64,000 bases of DNA, from positions 1 to 64,000 of the forward strand of contig CALMJK010000003.1 in the NCBI GenBank assembly GCA_937864225.1, written 5' to 3'. Both the position numbers and the translations under genes were made by a program. This stretch comes from an uncultured bacterium. GTDB taxonomy: Bacteria; Krumholzibacteriota; Krumholzibacteriia; LZORAL124-64-63. Shown here piece after piece: positions 42,291 to 51,142 of the stretch. Under the pieces are notes generated by a model that saw nothing but the letters and a program-made list of their open reading frames with translations, searched no databases and had not been told where the DNA came from. Within the stretch, counting starts at the first letter, position 1; every line of letters starts with the position of its first letter.

Positions 42291-44267
42291 ATGCCCTTAC
42301 GCCATCGCGCGCCGATCGGTCGCGCACGCCCGCGTGCGCGGCGGGGCGCGGCGCTGCTGGCAGCCGGTGCGCTGCTGAGTGCCGCCGTGGCCTGTGGAGA
42401 ACCGGAACGGGGCGAGCCGACGCCCTGCCCGGCCGGCGTCCTGCCCTTGGCGGAGGTCAGGCCCGGCATGACCGGCTATGGCTTGACGGTCTTTCACGGC
42501 AGCACCCCCGACACCTTCCAGGTGCGCGTGCTCGGCGTGCAATGGCGCGCGCGGCCGGCGGGCAACGTGATCCTGGTCGAGGTGAAGGGACCTGGGCTCG
42601 AGCTGTCGGGGATCCCGCAGGGAATGAGCGGCAGCCCGGTCTGGCTCGACGGCCGGTTCGCGGGGGCGGTGGCCTTCAGTTGGGAGGGGGCGCTGAAGCC
42701 GATCGGCGGCTTGACCCCCGCGGAAGAACTGCTCGCGCTGCCGGCCGAGCCGGCGGCGGCCGCGCAGGCGGCGCTCGACGGCGGCGTGAACGGGCCGGAC
42801 GCGTCCGACCTCCTGACCATGCCCGGCCGTGCGGCACCGCTGGCGGCGCGGCTGTTCGGTGGCCTGCTGCCGGAGGCGCCGGCCGTCCCTGCCGTAGCCG
42901 AGTTGGAGCGGCAGGCGGAGCGCGGATGGCCCGACGTCGCCGAGCTGGCTCGTCGCGTGTTGCCCGCGCTGTCCTCGGCGCGGCCGCCGGGAGGCACGGA
43001 GCTGTGCCCGCTCAGTCCCGCCTTGCACTGCCGGCCGGCGGCCGTGGGCGTGGCCGCCCAGATCGCCAGAAGTGGCACGGATCCCGCCAGCGGGCCGGCG
43101 AAGCTCGTGCCGGGGGCAGCTGTCGCGGTCGCGCTCGTGCTGGGCGACGCGCAACTGGGGGCGATCGGAACGGTCTCGTGGGTCGACGGAGACCGGGTGA
43201 TCATGTTCGGGCACCCGCTCCTGCAGGCCGGTCCTCTGGATCTGCCGCTGGCCGCCGCAGAGATCGTGGGCGTGTTTCCCAGCCGACAAATGTCGTTCAA
43301 GCTGGGCGATTTCGGACCGGTGATCGGGTCCGTGCACCACGATCTGCGCGCGGGCGTCGCCGGCCGGCTTGGCGCGGCGGCCGCGTTGGTGCCGTTGACG
43401 GTCGAGGTGGAGCGAGACGGGGCGGCGAAGGAGCACTACGCTTTCCAGGTCGCGCGCGACCCGCGCCTGACCCCGGCCCTGTTGCAGTGGTGCCTGCACA
43501 ACGCGCTCCTGGCGTGCGGCGATGACCTGAGCCGGCAAACGATTCGTTGGTCGCTCGCGACCGACTGGCGGCGCGCAGACGGCGCGCCGGAGCCGCTGGA
43601 ATTCTCCGGCATCGCGACCGGACCCAACAGCGCGGCCGAGCTGGCGCCGGACTGGCTGGCCCCCTTGCAGCTGCTGCTGGACAACCGGCACGAGCCGCTC
43701 GAATTGACCGCGGCGCGCGCCCGTCTGCGGGTGGTGCCGGGGCTGGCCTCGGCCTGGATCGCGGATGCGGCCGCCCCGGACATGGCGCGCGCGGGCAATG
43801 ACTGGCCGGTGACCGTGGCCCTGCAACCGAGGCGTGGCGCCGCCACGACGCTGCACCGAGAACTGGCGCTGCCGGCGCGTCTGGCGCCGGGCGAGTATCG
43901 TCTGCTGGTGGCCAGCTCCCGCGATGTTTTCGCGCTGGAGGCGCAGCGCGTGGCCGAACGCTTCGCCGATCGCAGCCTGGCCGCCACGCTCGCTCTCGTG
44001 CGCGCTCCACGCTCGGCGGCCGATCTCGAGTTCGTGCTCTACGCTCCCGGCCGCGGCGTCACCGTCGACGGACGCGAACTGGCGGAACTGCCCGGCAGTG
44101 TCGCCGCGGCTTTGCGCGCCGACGGCACCGGCCGCGTGGCGCCGGCGCGAGCGGACATCGTGCTGCGGGAGCGCGTCCCCGGCGACAGCGCGCTCGAAGG
44201 AGCCGCGATCCTCAATCTGATCGTGCTGCCGCCGGCCCTGCCCGGTCGTCAGGAGGAACGTCCATGA
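42291..44267 (+). CDS. SpoIVB-type serine peptidase (family S55), exported
   Basis: A 658-aa exported protein with a SpoIVB peptidase S55 domain. The signature GIPQGMSGSPVWLDGRFAGA (near residue 115), with the catalytic Ser, and a later IMFGHPLLQAGPLDLPLAA match the family; RPGMTGYGLTVFHGSTPDTF is the usual start of the domain. SpoIVB is a sporulation signalling protease in Bacillus, but S55 proteins occur in many non-sporulating Gram-negatives with unknown roles. A signal sequence ends ALLSAAVAC; the Cys may be lipidated. The second half (residues 400-658) is an unassigned β-rich extension. The ATG has GAAAGG upstream. It overlaps the next gene by 4 bp (ATGA), implying a joint function. Confidence 0.88.
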   Translation: MPLRHRAPIGRARPRARRGAALLAAGALLSAAVACGEPERGEPTPCPAGVLPLAEVRPGMTGYGLTVFHGSTPDTFQVRVLGVQWRARPAGNVILVEVKGPGLELSGIPQGMSGSPVWLDGRFAGAVAFSWEGALKPIGGLTPAEELLALPAEPAAAAQAALDGGVNGPDASDLLTMPGRAAPLAARLFGGLLPEAPAVPAVAELERQAERGWPDVAELARRVLPALSSARPPGGTELCPLSPALHCRPAAVGVAAQIARSGTDPASGPAKLVPGAAVAVALVLGDAQLGAIGTVSWVDGDRVIMFGHPLLQAGPLDLPLAAAEIVGVFPSRQMSFKLGDFGPVIGSVHHDLRAGVAGRLGAAAALVPLTVEVERDGAAKEHYAFQVARDPRLTPALLQWCLHNALLACGDDLSRQTIRWSLATDWRRADGAPEPLEFSGIATGPNSAAELAPDWLAPLQLLLDNRHEPLELTAARARLRVVPGLASAWIADAAAPDMARAGNDWPVTVALQPRRGAATTLHRELALPARLAPGEYRLLVASSRDVFALEAQRVAERFADRSLAATLALVRAPRSAADLEFVLYAPGRGVTVDGRELAELPGSVAAALRADGTGRVAPARADIVLRERVPGDSALEGAAILNLIVLPPALPGRQEERP

Positions 44268-46555
44268 AGTGTCGTCCCCGTCCTTCGCCGCCGACTGTCT
44301 GGCGCAGGCGCGCCGTCCTGCGGAGCCTGGCGATCGTCGTCGGCACGGGAGCGGCCGTCGCGCGCGGCGCGGGTCCGGTGTTCTGGGACTATCCCGAGGG
44401 AGTGTCGTTCCTGGCGTGCGATCTGGCCGGAGCCGGCCTCGACGAGTTCGGCCGGCTCGTTCCGGGTCTGGCCATCGAGCCGATCCCGCTCGAGGGGCCG
44501 GAAGTCGTGTGGCGTCTCTGCGCCGACGGTGACGGTGGCGCGTGGCTCGGCAGCGGCCATGATGGACGCCTCTGGCAGGCGCCGCGGGAAGGCGCCCCGC
44601 GCCTGGTGGCGACGCTGCCCGAGCCAGAGCTGTTCACCGTGGCGCGCGCCGGCGCCGACATCTACGCCGGAGGAGGCCCGGACGGATTGGTTTTCCGCGT
44701 GGCCAAAGACGGCAGCTTCGAACCGTGGGCGGACCTGCCGCACGGTTACGTCTGGGATCTGGTGAGCGCGCCCGACGGCGCGCTGTACGCCGCGACCGGC
44801 ACGCCGGCCGCGATCTGGCGCCTCGAGGGCCGGCAGCAGGCGACCCTGCTGTGCGAGTTGGGCGCGACGCACGCCATGGACCTCGCGCTGCTGCCGTCGG
44901 GCCGGCTGCTGGCCGTGACGCAGGGCCCCGGCTTGATCTGGGACATCGATCCGCGCGCGCCCCGCGACCGCCGCCTGCTCTGGGAGGCGCAGCAGGACGA
45001 ACTGCGGCGACTCGCCGGAGGTCCGGATGGCGCCTGGTACGCGTTGGCCATCGCCCAGCCGCGCGAAACCGATCAGCCGCTTGTCGTGACGCCCGGGCCG
45101 GTGACCGCCGAGCCACCGGCCGGCGCCGTGACGCCGCCGCGCGACGAGCGCGACGGCTCCCGGCGGCGCGGAGACCGGACTCAGGCGCCGGCGCTGACGG
45201 TGAGCCTGCCGCCCGCGCCGACGGGGGCGGTGCTCTACCGCATCGGCGCCGACGGCACGGTGACGACGCATTGGAGCGGCGATGCCGCGGTGGTCGCCGT
45301 CGCGCACCACCCAACCTGGGGCTGGCTGGCGGCCGGCGCGCTGGACCGCGCGCGCGGCCTGGGCGCGGTTTTCGCGCTCGATCCGCCGTCATCGGCGCGG
45401 CCTCTGGCCACGTGGGAGGGAGGCGAGGCGATCGACTTGCTGGCGATCCCCGACGCGGGGCGCGATGACCCTTTGGCGTGGGTGGCTTTGGCCAGGCCGG
45501 GCCGGGCTCTGCGGCTGTATGGCAGGACCGCGACGGCGGCCGCCGCCGTCTCGCCGCCGATCGATGGCGGCGCAACGATCCGCTGGGCGCGCCTGCACTG
45601 GGAGGGCGCGGTGGCCGACGGGATTCGCGTGCGTCTGTCGGCGCGGTGCGGTCCCCGCGCGACCCCTGACGCGACTTGGAGCGCCTGGAGCGAGGCCTGG
45701 GAAGAGCGCGATCACGCCATTCCGCTGCCTCCCGCGCGATTTCTGCAGTGGCGCGTCGAATTCACGGGAACCGCCCCGGACGCCTGCGTGGCGGCGGTCG
45801 CCGTGAGCGGCCGCGAGCCCAACACGGCGCCGCGCATCCAGCGTCTCGAACTGCAGCCTCCGGGCGATCTGACGCCGAGCGGCCTGTTCGGGGAAGGCGG
45901 GAGCGTGACCGAGAGCTTCTCGAGTGGGCTGCGCGCGGAGTACACCCTCGACTCGCGACGCGATCGGCGCGTGGACCCGCTGACCGCGTCGCGGCTGCGC
46001 GCCTTGCGCACCTTTGTCTGGCAGGCGGCCGATCCCAACCAAGACCGCCTTCTGTACCGGCTCGCGTACCGGGCGATGGACGAGCAGGCATGGCTGCCCA
46101 TCGGCGAGCAGACGCCCGAACTGTTGCGGACCTGGGACACGGCCGGCGTGCCGGACGGCTGGTATGTCGTTCGGCTCGTCGCCAGCGACGAACTCGACAA
46201 CGCGCCGGGCGAGGATCTGCGCGATGAGCGCGCGTCGGCGCCCCTGCTCGTCGACAACACGCCGCCCGAGATCGCGGACTTCGCGGTGATCCTCACGCGC
46301 GAGGGCGTGCGCGTGACGGCGCGGGCCCGTGACCGCACGAGCCCGCTGGCCGAAGCCTGGATAGAACTGCCGGATGGGCGCACCCTGCGGCTCGATCCTC
46401 GCGACGGCGTCTGCGACTCGGTTCAAGAGGACTTCGACGTGACGATCGTCTGTCCGGGCCCTGGTCGAATCGCGCTGGATCGTCCGTGGCGGTTGCGGGC
46501 CGGTTTCGTCGACCGAGCGGGCAACGTGGGGCGCGCGGAAGGCGAGGCGCGGTGA
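44264..46555 (+). CDS. exported propeller protein coupled to the S55 peptidase
   Basis: A 763-aa exported protein. A Tat-like/Sec signal (RRRAVLRSLAIVVGTGAAVA) precedes six or more propeller blades with pattern DGxLWQAPREGxPRLVATL, DGLVFRVAKDGSFEPWADL, DGALYAATGTPAAIWRLEG. From about residue 425 a fibronectin-like or Y_Y_Y-like β-sandwich follows (IRWARLHWEGAVADGIRVRL, AWSEAWEERDHAIPLPPARF), and the C-terminal third has RLVASDELDNAPGEDL and a final Ig-like fold. No catalytic residues recognised. The start overlaps the S55 peptidase stop and the stop overlaps the tadA start (GTGA), so the three are read together. Propellers with Y_Y_Y ends are often sensors; here there is no kinase domain. Confidence 0.8.
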   Translation: MKCRPRPSPPTVWRRRAVLRSLAIVVGTGAAVARGAGPVFWDYPEGVSFLACDLAGAGLDEFGRLVPGLAIEPIPLEGPEVVWRLCADGDGGAWLGSGHDGRLWQAPREGAPRLVATLPEPELFTVARAGADIYAGGGPDGLVFRVAKDGSFEPWADLPHGYVWDLVSAPDGALYAATGTPAAIWRLEGRQQATLLCELGATHAMDLALLPSGRLLAVTQGPGLIWDIDPRAPRDRRLLWEAQQDELRRLAGGPDGAWYALAIAQPRETDQPLVVTPGPVTAEPPAGAVTPPRDERDGSRRRGDRTQAPALTVSLPPAPTGAVLYRIGADGTVTTHWSGDAAVVAVAHHPTWGWLAAGALDRARGLGAVFALDPPSSARPLATWEGGEAIDLLAIPDAGRDDPLAWVALARPGRALRLYGRTATAAAAVSPPIDGGATIRWARLHWEGAVADGIRVRLSARCGPRATPDATWSAWSEAWEERDHAIPLPPARFLQWRVEFTGTAPDACVAAVAVSGREPNTAPRIQRLELQPPGDLTPSGLFGEGGSVTESFSSGLRAEYTLDSRRDRRVDPLTASRLRALRTFVWQAADPNQDRLLYRLAYRAMDEQAWLPIGEQTPELLRTWDTAGVPDGWYVVRLVASDELDNAPGEDLRDERASAPLLVDNTPPEIADFAVILTREGVRVTARARDRTSPLAEAWIELPDGRTLRLDPRDGVCDSVQEDFDVTIVCPGPGRIALDRPWRLRAGFVDRAGNVGRAEGEAR

Positions 46556-47058
46556 GTCGCGAGCCGACGGCGGGCGTCGATTTCGGGCGCCACGAACGCT
46601 TTCTCGCCGAGGCGTTGCGCGAGGCGAGGGCCGCGGCCGCCGCCGGCGAGGTGCCCGTGGGAGCGGTCGTCGTGCGGGAAGGGAGCGTGATCGGCAAGGG
46701 GCGCAACCAGATCCAGACGCTGCGCGATCCGACCGCCCACGCCGAGATCCTGGCCCTTGGCGCCGCCGCCGGCGCCCTGCGCGATTGGCGCCTGGACGCC
46801 TGCGCCCTGTACGTGACGCTTGAGCCTTGCACGATGTGCGCCGGCGCGCTGCTGTTGGCGAGGGTGGGACGGCTGGTCTACGGCGCGGCCGACCCGCGGG
46901 CGGGAGCCATCATTTCCACCGCTCGTCTGCTCGCGGGCAACCCTTACCGGCATTCGGTCGAGGTGATCGGCGGAGTCCTGGGCGAGGAGTGCGCGGGGCT
47001 CTTGCGGGATTTTTTTCAGCGTCGCCGGGCGGAGGATTCCCGGCCTCCGTCGTGTTGA
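46552..47058 (+). CDS. tadA: tRNA-specific adenosine deaminase
   Basis: TadA, 168 aa, deaminates A34 to inosine in tRNA-Arg(ACG). Zinc and catalytic residues: HAE in PTAHAEILAL and PCTMC in VTLEPCTMCAGALLLAR; VPVGAVVVREG and RVGRLVYGAADPRAGAI complete the family pattern. I chose the GTG at 46552, which overlaps the upstream stop (GTGA) and has GGAAGG upstream; an open frame from 46486 adds residues that overlap the propeller gene. The substrate tRNA-Arg(ACG) is encoded 4.4 kb upstream. Confidence 0.95.
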   Translation: MSREPTAGVDFGRHERFLAEALREARAAAAAGEVPVGAVVVREGSVIGKGRNQIQTLRDPTAHAEILALGAAAGALRDWRLDACALYVTLEPCTMCAGALLLARVGRLVYGAADPRAGAIISTARLLAGNPYRHSVEVIGGVLGEECAGLLRDFFQRRRAEDSRPPSC

Positions 47059-47083
47059 TTTCCAAGGGTCCCTTTGCTATATT
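47055..47083 (+). promoter_or_regulatory. promoter of the second tRNA cluster
   Basis: TTGATT (47055-47060), a 17-bp spacer and TATATT (47078-47083), overlapping the end of tadA. It lies 31 bp before tRNA-Ser(GGA). Confidence 0.65.
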
Positions 47084-47114
47084 GCTCCTCCCCTGAGAAG
47101 GGCCGAGTTAGGGT

Positions 47115-47202
47115 GGAGAGGTGCGAGAGCGGTCGAATCGGCACGACTGGAAATCGTGTGTGCCGCAAGGCACCCAGGGTTCGAATCCCTGCCTCTCCGC
47201 CA
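47115..47202 (+). tRNA. tRNA-Ser (GGA)
   Basis: Class II tRNA; acceptor GGAGAGG/CCTCTCC, anticodon stem-loop CACGA-CTGGAAA-TCGTG (GGA), variable arm TGTGCCGCAAGGCAC, encoded CCA. Confidence 0.96.
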
Positions 47203-47220
47203 CCTCTTCTGCACGGGGTT

Positions 47221-47310
47221 GGAGAGGTGCCGGAGCGGTTGAACGGGGCGGTCTCGAAAACCGTTGAGCACGCAAGTGCTCCCTGGGTTCGAATCCCAGC
47301 CTCTCCGCCA
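47221..47310 (+). tRNA. tRNA-Ser (CGA)
   Basis: Class II tRNA; acceptor GGAGAGG/CCTCTCC, anticodon loop CTCGAAA (CGA), variable arm GAGCACGCAAGTGCTC, encoded CCA at 47308-47310. Confidence 0.96.
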
Positions 47311-47373
47311 GATTCAAAAAGCTTGGCCGGCGGACGCGCCGCAGGACGGCGAGCCGGCGCAGCAGACCAGGGT

Positions 47374-47450
47374 GGGGATGTAGCTCAGCTTGGGAGAGCG
47401 CCTCGTTCGCAACGAGGAGGTCGTCGGTTCGATCCCGATCATCTCCACCA
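47374..47450 (+). tRNA. tRNA-Ala (CGC)
   Basis: Acceptor GGGGATG with CATCTCC (one G-U), anticodon stem CCTCG/CGAGG with loop TTCGCAA (CGC), T loop TTCGATC, encoded CCA at 47448-47450. Confidence 0.95.
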
Positions 47451-47484
47451 CCTTGTCTCCTCGGGGGCGCACCCCCCGCGCGGC

Positions 47485-47588
47485 GATGGGCCAGGCCCGG
47501 CGCGACGCCGGAAAGCCAACTCCGTCAGGACTGGAAAGTAGCAGCGGTACGCCAACTCCGACGTGTGCGTCGACCAGCCTGGCCCGTC
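47485..47588 (+). ncRNA. ffs: signal recognition particle RNA (4.5S type)
   Basis: A hairpin RNA of about 100 nt. The ends pair (GGGCCAGGC at 47488-47496 with GCCTGGCCC at 47577-47585). The apical domain carries GTCAGGACTGGAAAGTAGC then AGCGGTA, matching the conserved SRP RNA core (GUCAGG-GGAA-AGCAGC). It lies between tRNA-Ala and dnaX, the position of ffs in many bacteria. The short form without an Alu domain is typical of Gram-negatives. Confidence 0.85.
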
Positions 47589-47596
47589 TTTTCTCC
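47577..47596 (+). terminator. terminator formed by the SRP RNA 3' strand
   Basis: The closing helix strand GCCTGGCCC is followed directly by GTCTTTTCTCC, so the 3' end of the SRP RNA probably doubles as its terminator. Confidence 0.5.
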
Positions 47597-47653
47597 TGGC
47601 GCCGATCCGCCGCGACGCAACGCCGCCGGAAGGTGGCGCCGAGGCGGTGAGTG

Positions 47654-49375
47654 ATGTCCTACAACGCCCTCGCCCGCAAGTACCGTCCCGCGACGTTCGC
47701 CGAGGTTGTCGGGCAGGCCCACGTGATCAGCACGCTGCGCGCGGCCCTGCGCAAGGGCAAACTCTCCCACGGCTACCTGTTCGCCGGCCCGCGCGGTTGC
47801 GGCAAGACGACCATCGCGCGCCTGCTGGCCAAGGCGCTCAGTTGCGAGGCCGGCGGCCCCGACGAACCGTGCGGCGAATGCGAGACCTGCCAGGCGATCG
47901 CCGCGGGCAACTGGCTCGATGTTCTGGAGATCGACGCGGCCTCCAACACCGGCGTGGACAATATCCGCGACCTGCGCGACATGGCGCAGTACACGCCGGT
48001 CCGGGGAACTTCCCGGGTCTTCATCATCGACGAAGTGCACATGCTCTCGAAAGGGGCCTTCAACGCCCTCCTGAAAATCCTCGAGGAACCGCCGGCGCGC
48101 GTCTTCTTCTTTTTCGCGACCACCGAGCCCAACAAGATCCCGCGCACGATCCTGTCGCGGTGCCAGCGCTTCGATTTTCGCCTGCTCACCCGCGGTGAAC
48201 TGACGGCCCGACTCGAGACGATCGCGCGAGCCGAAGGGGTCGACGTCACGGCTGGCGCGCTGGCGCTCGTCGTGACGCTCGCCGAGGGGAGCCTGCGCGA
48301 CGCCCTCAGCGTTCTCGACCAGTTGATCGCGGCCAGCGACGGCGTCGTGGACGAGAAGCTCGTCGCCGACCTGTTCGGCCTCGTGCCGGCCGCGGCCTAC
48401 GAAGAGTTGAACGAGGCCATTCTCGCCCACGATCCTGGTCGCGCGCTGCGTCTGGTGGACCGTTTGCTCGCCGACGGGCACGGCCTCGATGCTTTCGCGC
48501 AGGGCGTGACCGGCAACTTCCGCAACCTGCTCATGCTCAAGCTCGACCCTCAGCAGGCGGGAGGGCTCGACTTGGCGCCGGAGCAGCGCGACCGGCTGGC
48601 CGAGCAGGCCGAGCGATTCGCGACGCAGGACCTGCTCGCGCTGCTCGATCGCGCCAGCGTGCATTTCGAACGCATCCACCGCAGCACGCAGCCGCGCATC
48701 CTGGTCGAGGCTGCGCTCGTGGAATACGCGCTGTTCGAGTCGCGCGTGCTCCTCGCGGATCTCGTTGAGCGCTTGGAAGCGCTCGCGGGCGCGCGCGCCG
48801 CGCCGGGCGGCGGTACCGCTTCCGGTGAAGGCACGCGACGCTCGCCCGCGCGGTCAGGCGACGCCGCGGCTTCTTTGCCGCGCGGCGAGACGCGCTCGCC
48901 CAGAAGTGCGGCGGCCGCGGACACCGTCGGGCGATGGACGGAGCTTGTCGGCGCTCTGCTGAAATCCGATCCGCGCCTGGGCTCGTGCCTGATGGAAGCG
49001 CTGCCTTCTCTGGACGAGGCGCGCGGACGGCTGACGCTGGCCTTTCCGGCCGACAAGGACTTCCAGCGCGAGTGCGTGGCGCAGGAGCTGCCTCGGTTTC
49101 GGCAGCGGATCGGCGACTTCTTCGGGCGCGCTCTCGCCATCGAGCTGGTCACCGCGGCGCAGGCAGACGACGGGGCGCGGGAAGCGGTGCGCCGGCGGAT
49201 CGCGCCGACGGACCGCGAGGCCCTCGATGCCGCCTGCGTTCGCGACGACTTGCTGGCTCGCCTCGTGGGCGCCCTGGGGGCCGATCCCGTGCCGGATGCC
49301 GAGCGCGAGGCCTGGACCCGCGTCCAGCCGGCTCCCGCCGCGGAGGACCGGACGCCGCCACGCGACGAAACCTGA
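47654..49375 (+). CDS. dnaX: DNA polymerase III subunit γ/τ
   Basis: Clamp-loader ATPase subunit, 573 aa. It opens SYNALARKYRPATFAEVVGQ; Walker A is GPRGCGKTTIARLL, the four zinc Cys lie in LSCEAGGPDEPCGECETC, Walker B is FIIDEVHMLS and the SRC motif is ILSRCQRFDF. Domain III is present and followed by an Ala/Arg-rich linker (residues 375-430) and a short C-terminal τ-like domain. I saw no slippery heptamer of the E. coli type, so only one product may be made. The ATG at 47654 is preceded by a GTG at 47651 that could also serve. It heads the dnaX-ybaB-recR operon. Confidence 0.95.
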   Translation: MSYNALARKYRPATFAEVVGQAHVISTLRAALRKGKLSHGYLFAGPRGCGKTTIARLLAKALSCEAGGPDEPCGECETCQAIAAGNWLDVLEIDAASNTGVDNIRDLRDMAQYTPVRGTSRVFIIDEVHMLSKGAFNALLKILEEPPARVFFFFATTEPNKIPRTILSRCQRFDFRLLTRGELTARLETIARAEGVDVTAGALALVVTLAEGSLRDALSVLDQLIAASDGVVDEKLVADLFGLVPAAAYEELNEAILAHDPGRALRLVDRLLADGHGLDAFAQGVTGNFRNLLMLKLDPQQAGGLDLAPEQRDRLAEQAERFATQDLLALLDRASVHFERIHRSTQPRILVEAALVEYALFESRVLLADLVERLEALAGARAAPGGGTASGEGTRRSPARSGDAAASLPRGETRSPRSAAAADTVGRWTELVGALLKSDPRLGSCLMEALPSLDEARGRLTLAFPADKDFQRECVAQELPRFRQRIGDFFGRALAIELVTAAQADDGAREAVRRRIAPTDREALDAACVRDDLLARLVGALGADPVPDAEREAWTRVQPAPAAEDRTPPRDET

Positions 49376-49406
49376 CCCTCGTTCCGTTCCAGGCAGGCAG
49401 GTGTCA

Positions 49407-49733
49407 ATGGACATCCGACAGATCATGAAGCAAGCCCAACAGATGCAAGAACGCATGGCGGCTCTGCAAAAGGAACTGCATGGGCGCGAAGTCACGGTCG
49501 CCGTGGCTGGAGGTCAGGTGACGGTCGTCATGAACGGTCGCCATGAGCTGTGCGGTTTGACCATCAACCCGACCGCCGTCGACCCACGGGATGTCGAATT
49601 TCTGCAAGATCTGGTCATTTCCGCCGTCAACGAGGCCGTGCGCCAAGTCGACGCGATGGTCGAGAAGGAGATGGGCACACTCGCCGGAGGCCTTAACTTG
49701 CCGGGGATGGGTTGGCCGGGCCTCGGAGGTTGA
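49407..49733 (+). CDS. nucleoid-associated protein YbaB/EbfC
   Basis: A 108-aa DNA-binding protein of the YbaB/EbfC family, which forms a tweezer-like dimer. It begins MDIRQIMKQAQQMQERM, continues with the helical arm KELHGREVTVAVAGGQVTV and the GLTINPTAVDP strand, and ends in the usual Gly-rich tail (GGLNLPGMGWPGLGG). It lies between dnaX and recR, the conserved position. The start follows AGGCAGGCAGG. Its stop lies just before the recR start. Confidence 0.95.
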   Translation: MDIRQIMKQAQQMQERMAALQKELHGREVTVAVAGGQVTVVMNGRHELCGLTINPTAVDPRDVEFLQDLVISAVNEAVRQVDAMVEKEMGTLAGGLNLPGMGWPGLGG

Positions 49734-49738
49734 ATCCC

Positions 49739-50389
49739 TTGGATGACCGTCCGACGCTAGCCCTGAAGCGCGGCGCCGCCGACGCGGGGGGCGAGTTTCG
49801 ATCGCCCGCGCTGGAACGGCTGGTGCGGGCGCTGGCGCGCCTGCCGGGATTGGGGCGCAAGTCGGCCACGCGCATCGCGCTGCAGCTGCTGCGAGGCGCC
49901 GGCGACCCCGCCGAAGAGCTCATGACCGCCCTCGCCGAAGCGCGTCTGCACGTGCGCACCTGCGGGCGTTGTGGCTGCCTGACCGAGGACGATCCGTGCG
50001 CGGTCTGCAGCAGCGCGAGCCGCGACGCAACCGTGGTTTGCGTCGTGGCCCTGCCTGTCGACGTCCTGCCTTTCGAGAGGGCCGGTTTCTACCGCGGCCG
50101 CTATTTCGTGCTGGGCGGACTCCTGTCGCCGCTGGACGGGGTGCGCGCCGACGATCTTCCTTTTGCGCGCCTGCTCGAGCGCTTCGACGTGGACGGCGTG
50201 CGCGAGGCGATCCTCGCCTTCGACGCCAGCGTCGAGGGAGAGGCTACCGCGCTCTACATCCAGCGGCTGCTGGCCGATCGCGACGTGCGGCTGACGCGGC
50301 TGGCGACCGGCATCCCCGTTGGCGGCAGTCTCGCCTACACGGACGAGGCGACCCTGCTGCGGGCGTTTCAGTTCCGGCGTTCGCTCTAG
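49739..50389 (+). CDS. recR: recombination protein RecR
   Basis: RecR, 216 aa, works with RecO/RecF to load RecA on gapped DNA. The helix-hairpin-helix (LARLPGLGRKSATRIALQLL), C4 zinc finger (CGRCGCLTEDDPCAVC) and Toprim domain (VVALPVDVLPFERAGFYRGR onward) are in order, ending with TGIPVGGSLAYTDEATLLRA. No ATG fits; I chose the TTG at 49739, with GGAGG 9 nt upstream. A TTG at 49730 (overlapping the ybaB stop) or 49712 would give longer forms. The extra N-terminal residues relative to E. coli RecR are poorly conserved, so the start is uncertain. Confidence 0.93.
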   Translation: MDDRPTLALKRGAADAGGEFRSPALERLVRALARLPGLGRKSATRIALQLLRGAGDPAEELMTALAEARLHVRTCGRCGCLTEDDPCAVCSSASRDATVVCVVALPVDVLPFERAGFYRGRYFVLGGLLSPLDGVRADDLPFARLLERFDVDGVREAILAFDASVEGEATALYIQRLLADRDVRLTRLATGIPVGGSLAYTDEATLLRAFQFRRSL

Positions 50390-50400
50390 GCGCCGGCGGC

Positions 50401-50440
50401 CTTGCGCCGCGGGTTGAATTCATAAAATATTTAAAAGAAA
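50401..50440 (+). promoter_or_regulatory. AT-rich element, candidate mglBA promoter
   Basis: A 27-bp stretch of almost pure A/T (50414-50440) is exceptional here. It holds a -10-like TAAAAT (50423-50428) with CTTGCG 16 bp upstream. A transcript from it would have a leader of about 175 nt before mglB. Confidence 0.35.
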
Positions 50441-50610
50441 GGGTTTACGAGCAAGCAAAGGCGGCCGGCCCCGCCGCTTGTCGCGGCCCCCGTCTGTCGG
50501 CGCCGCCGGCGGCGATTTCGCCTCTCAAGGCGCCGCGAGGCGCGACGATAACTCCTTTGGCGTAGCGTAGACAACGAGGCCAAGGGACGGTCGGGCTGTC
50601 GGGAGGGGCC

Positions 50611-51108
50611 ATGGTCAGAGCCGAATGGGCCATCTTCGAGGAGGACTATTGGGCGATCAACAACGCCCTGAAGGACCTTCTCAAGAGCAGCAACTCGACG
50701 AGCGCCCTGCTCATCGACCGCACCGGGCAGCTCATCGCCCACTGCGGCGAGGAGCTGACTTTCGACGTGGTCAGTTTCGCCTCCCTGTGCGCCGCCGATT
50801 TCGAGGCGAACTACCAACTCGCCAAACTGATCGGGGAAAAGGACTTCAGCACGCTGTACCATCAGGGCGCGAACGAGAGCATGTACCTGAGCAAGATCGC
50901 CCGCGACGTCGTGTTGGTCGTGCTCTTCGACAAGCGAACGACCCTGGGCCTTGTTCGGTTGCGCGTAAAAAGAACGGTCGAGGAACTCTGCGCGATCATC
51001 AATCAGCTATTCGACAAGCTCCAGTACCGCAACGAAGAGTACGATAAATTGGACGAGAGCTTCACTCAGGAAGTCGAGAGCGAGATCGACAGCCTGTTCG
51101 TGGACTAG
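50611..51108 (+). CDS. mglB: MglB-like roadblock/LC7 protein
   Basis: A 165-aa protein of the roadblock/LC7 family, the GTPase-activating partner of MglA. The fold is visible: helix [20 protein letters not shown], strand [10 protein letters not shown], helix [14 protein letters not shown], then the [20 protein letters not shown] strand pair. An acidic C-terminal helix ([20 protein letters not shown]) extends the domain, as in Myxococcus MglB, where the C terminus contacts MglA. Start ATG at 50611 after GGGAGGGGCC. mglA follows 34 bp downstream, the standard gene order. Confidence 0.92.
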   Translation: MVRAEWAIFEEDYWAINNALKDLLKSSNSTSALLIDRTGQLIAHCGEELTFDVVSFASLCAADFEANYQLAKLIGEKDFSTLYHQGANESMYLSKIARDVVLVVLFDKRTTLGLVRLRVKRTVEELCAIINQLFDKLQYRNEEYDKLDESFTQEVESEIDSLFVD

Positions 51109-51142
51109 GGGCCCGAGCGGGCCGCGGCGGGGAGAAGCGCAC

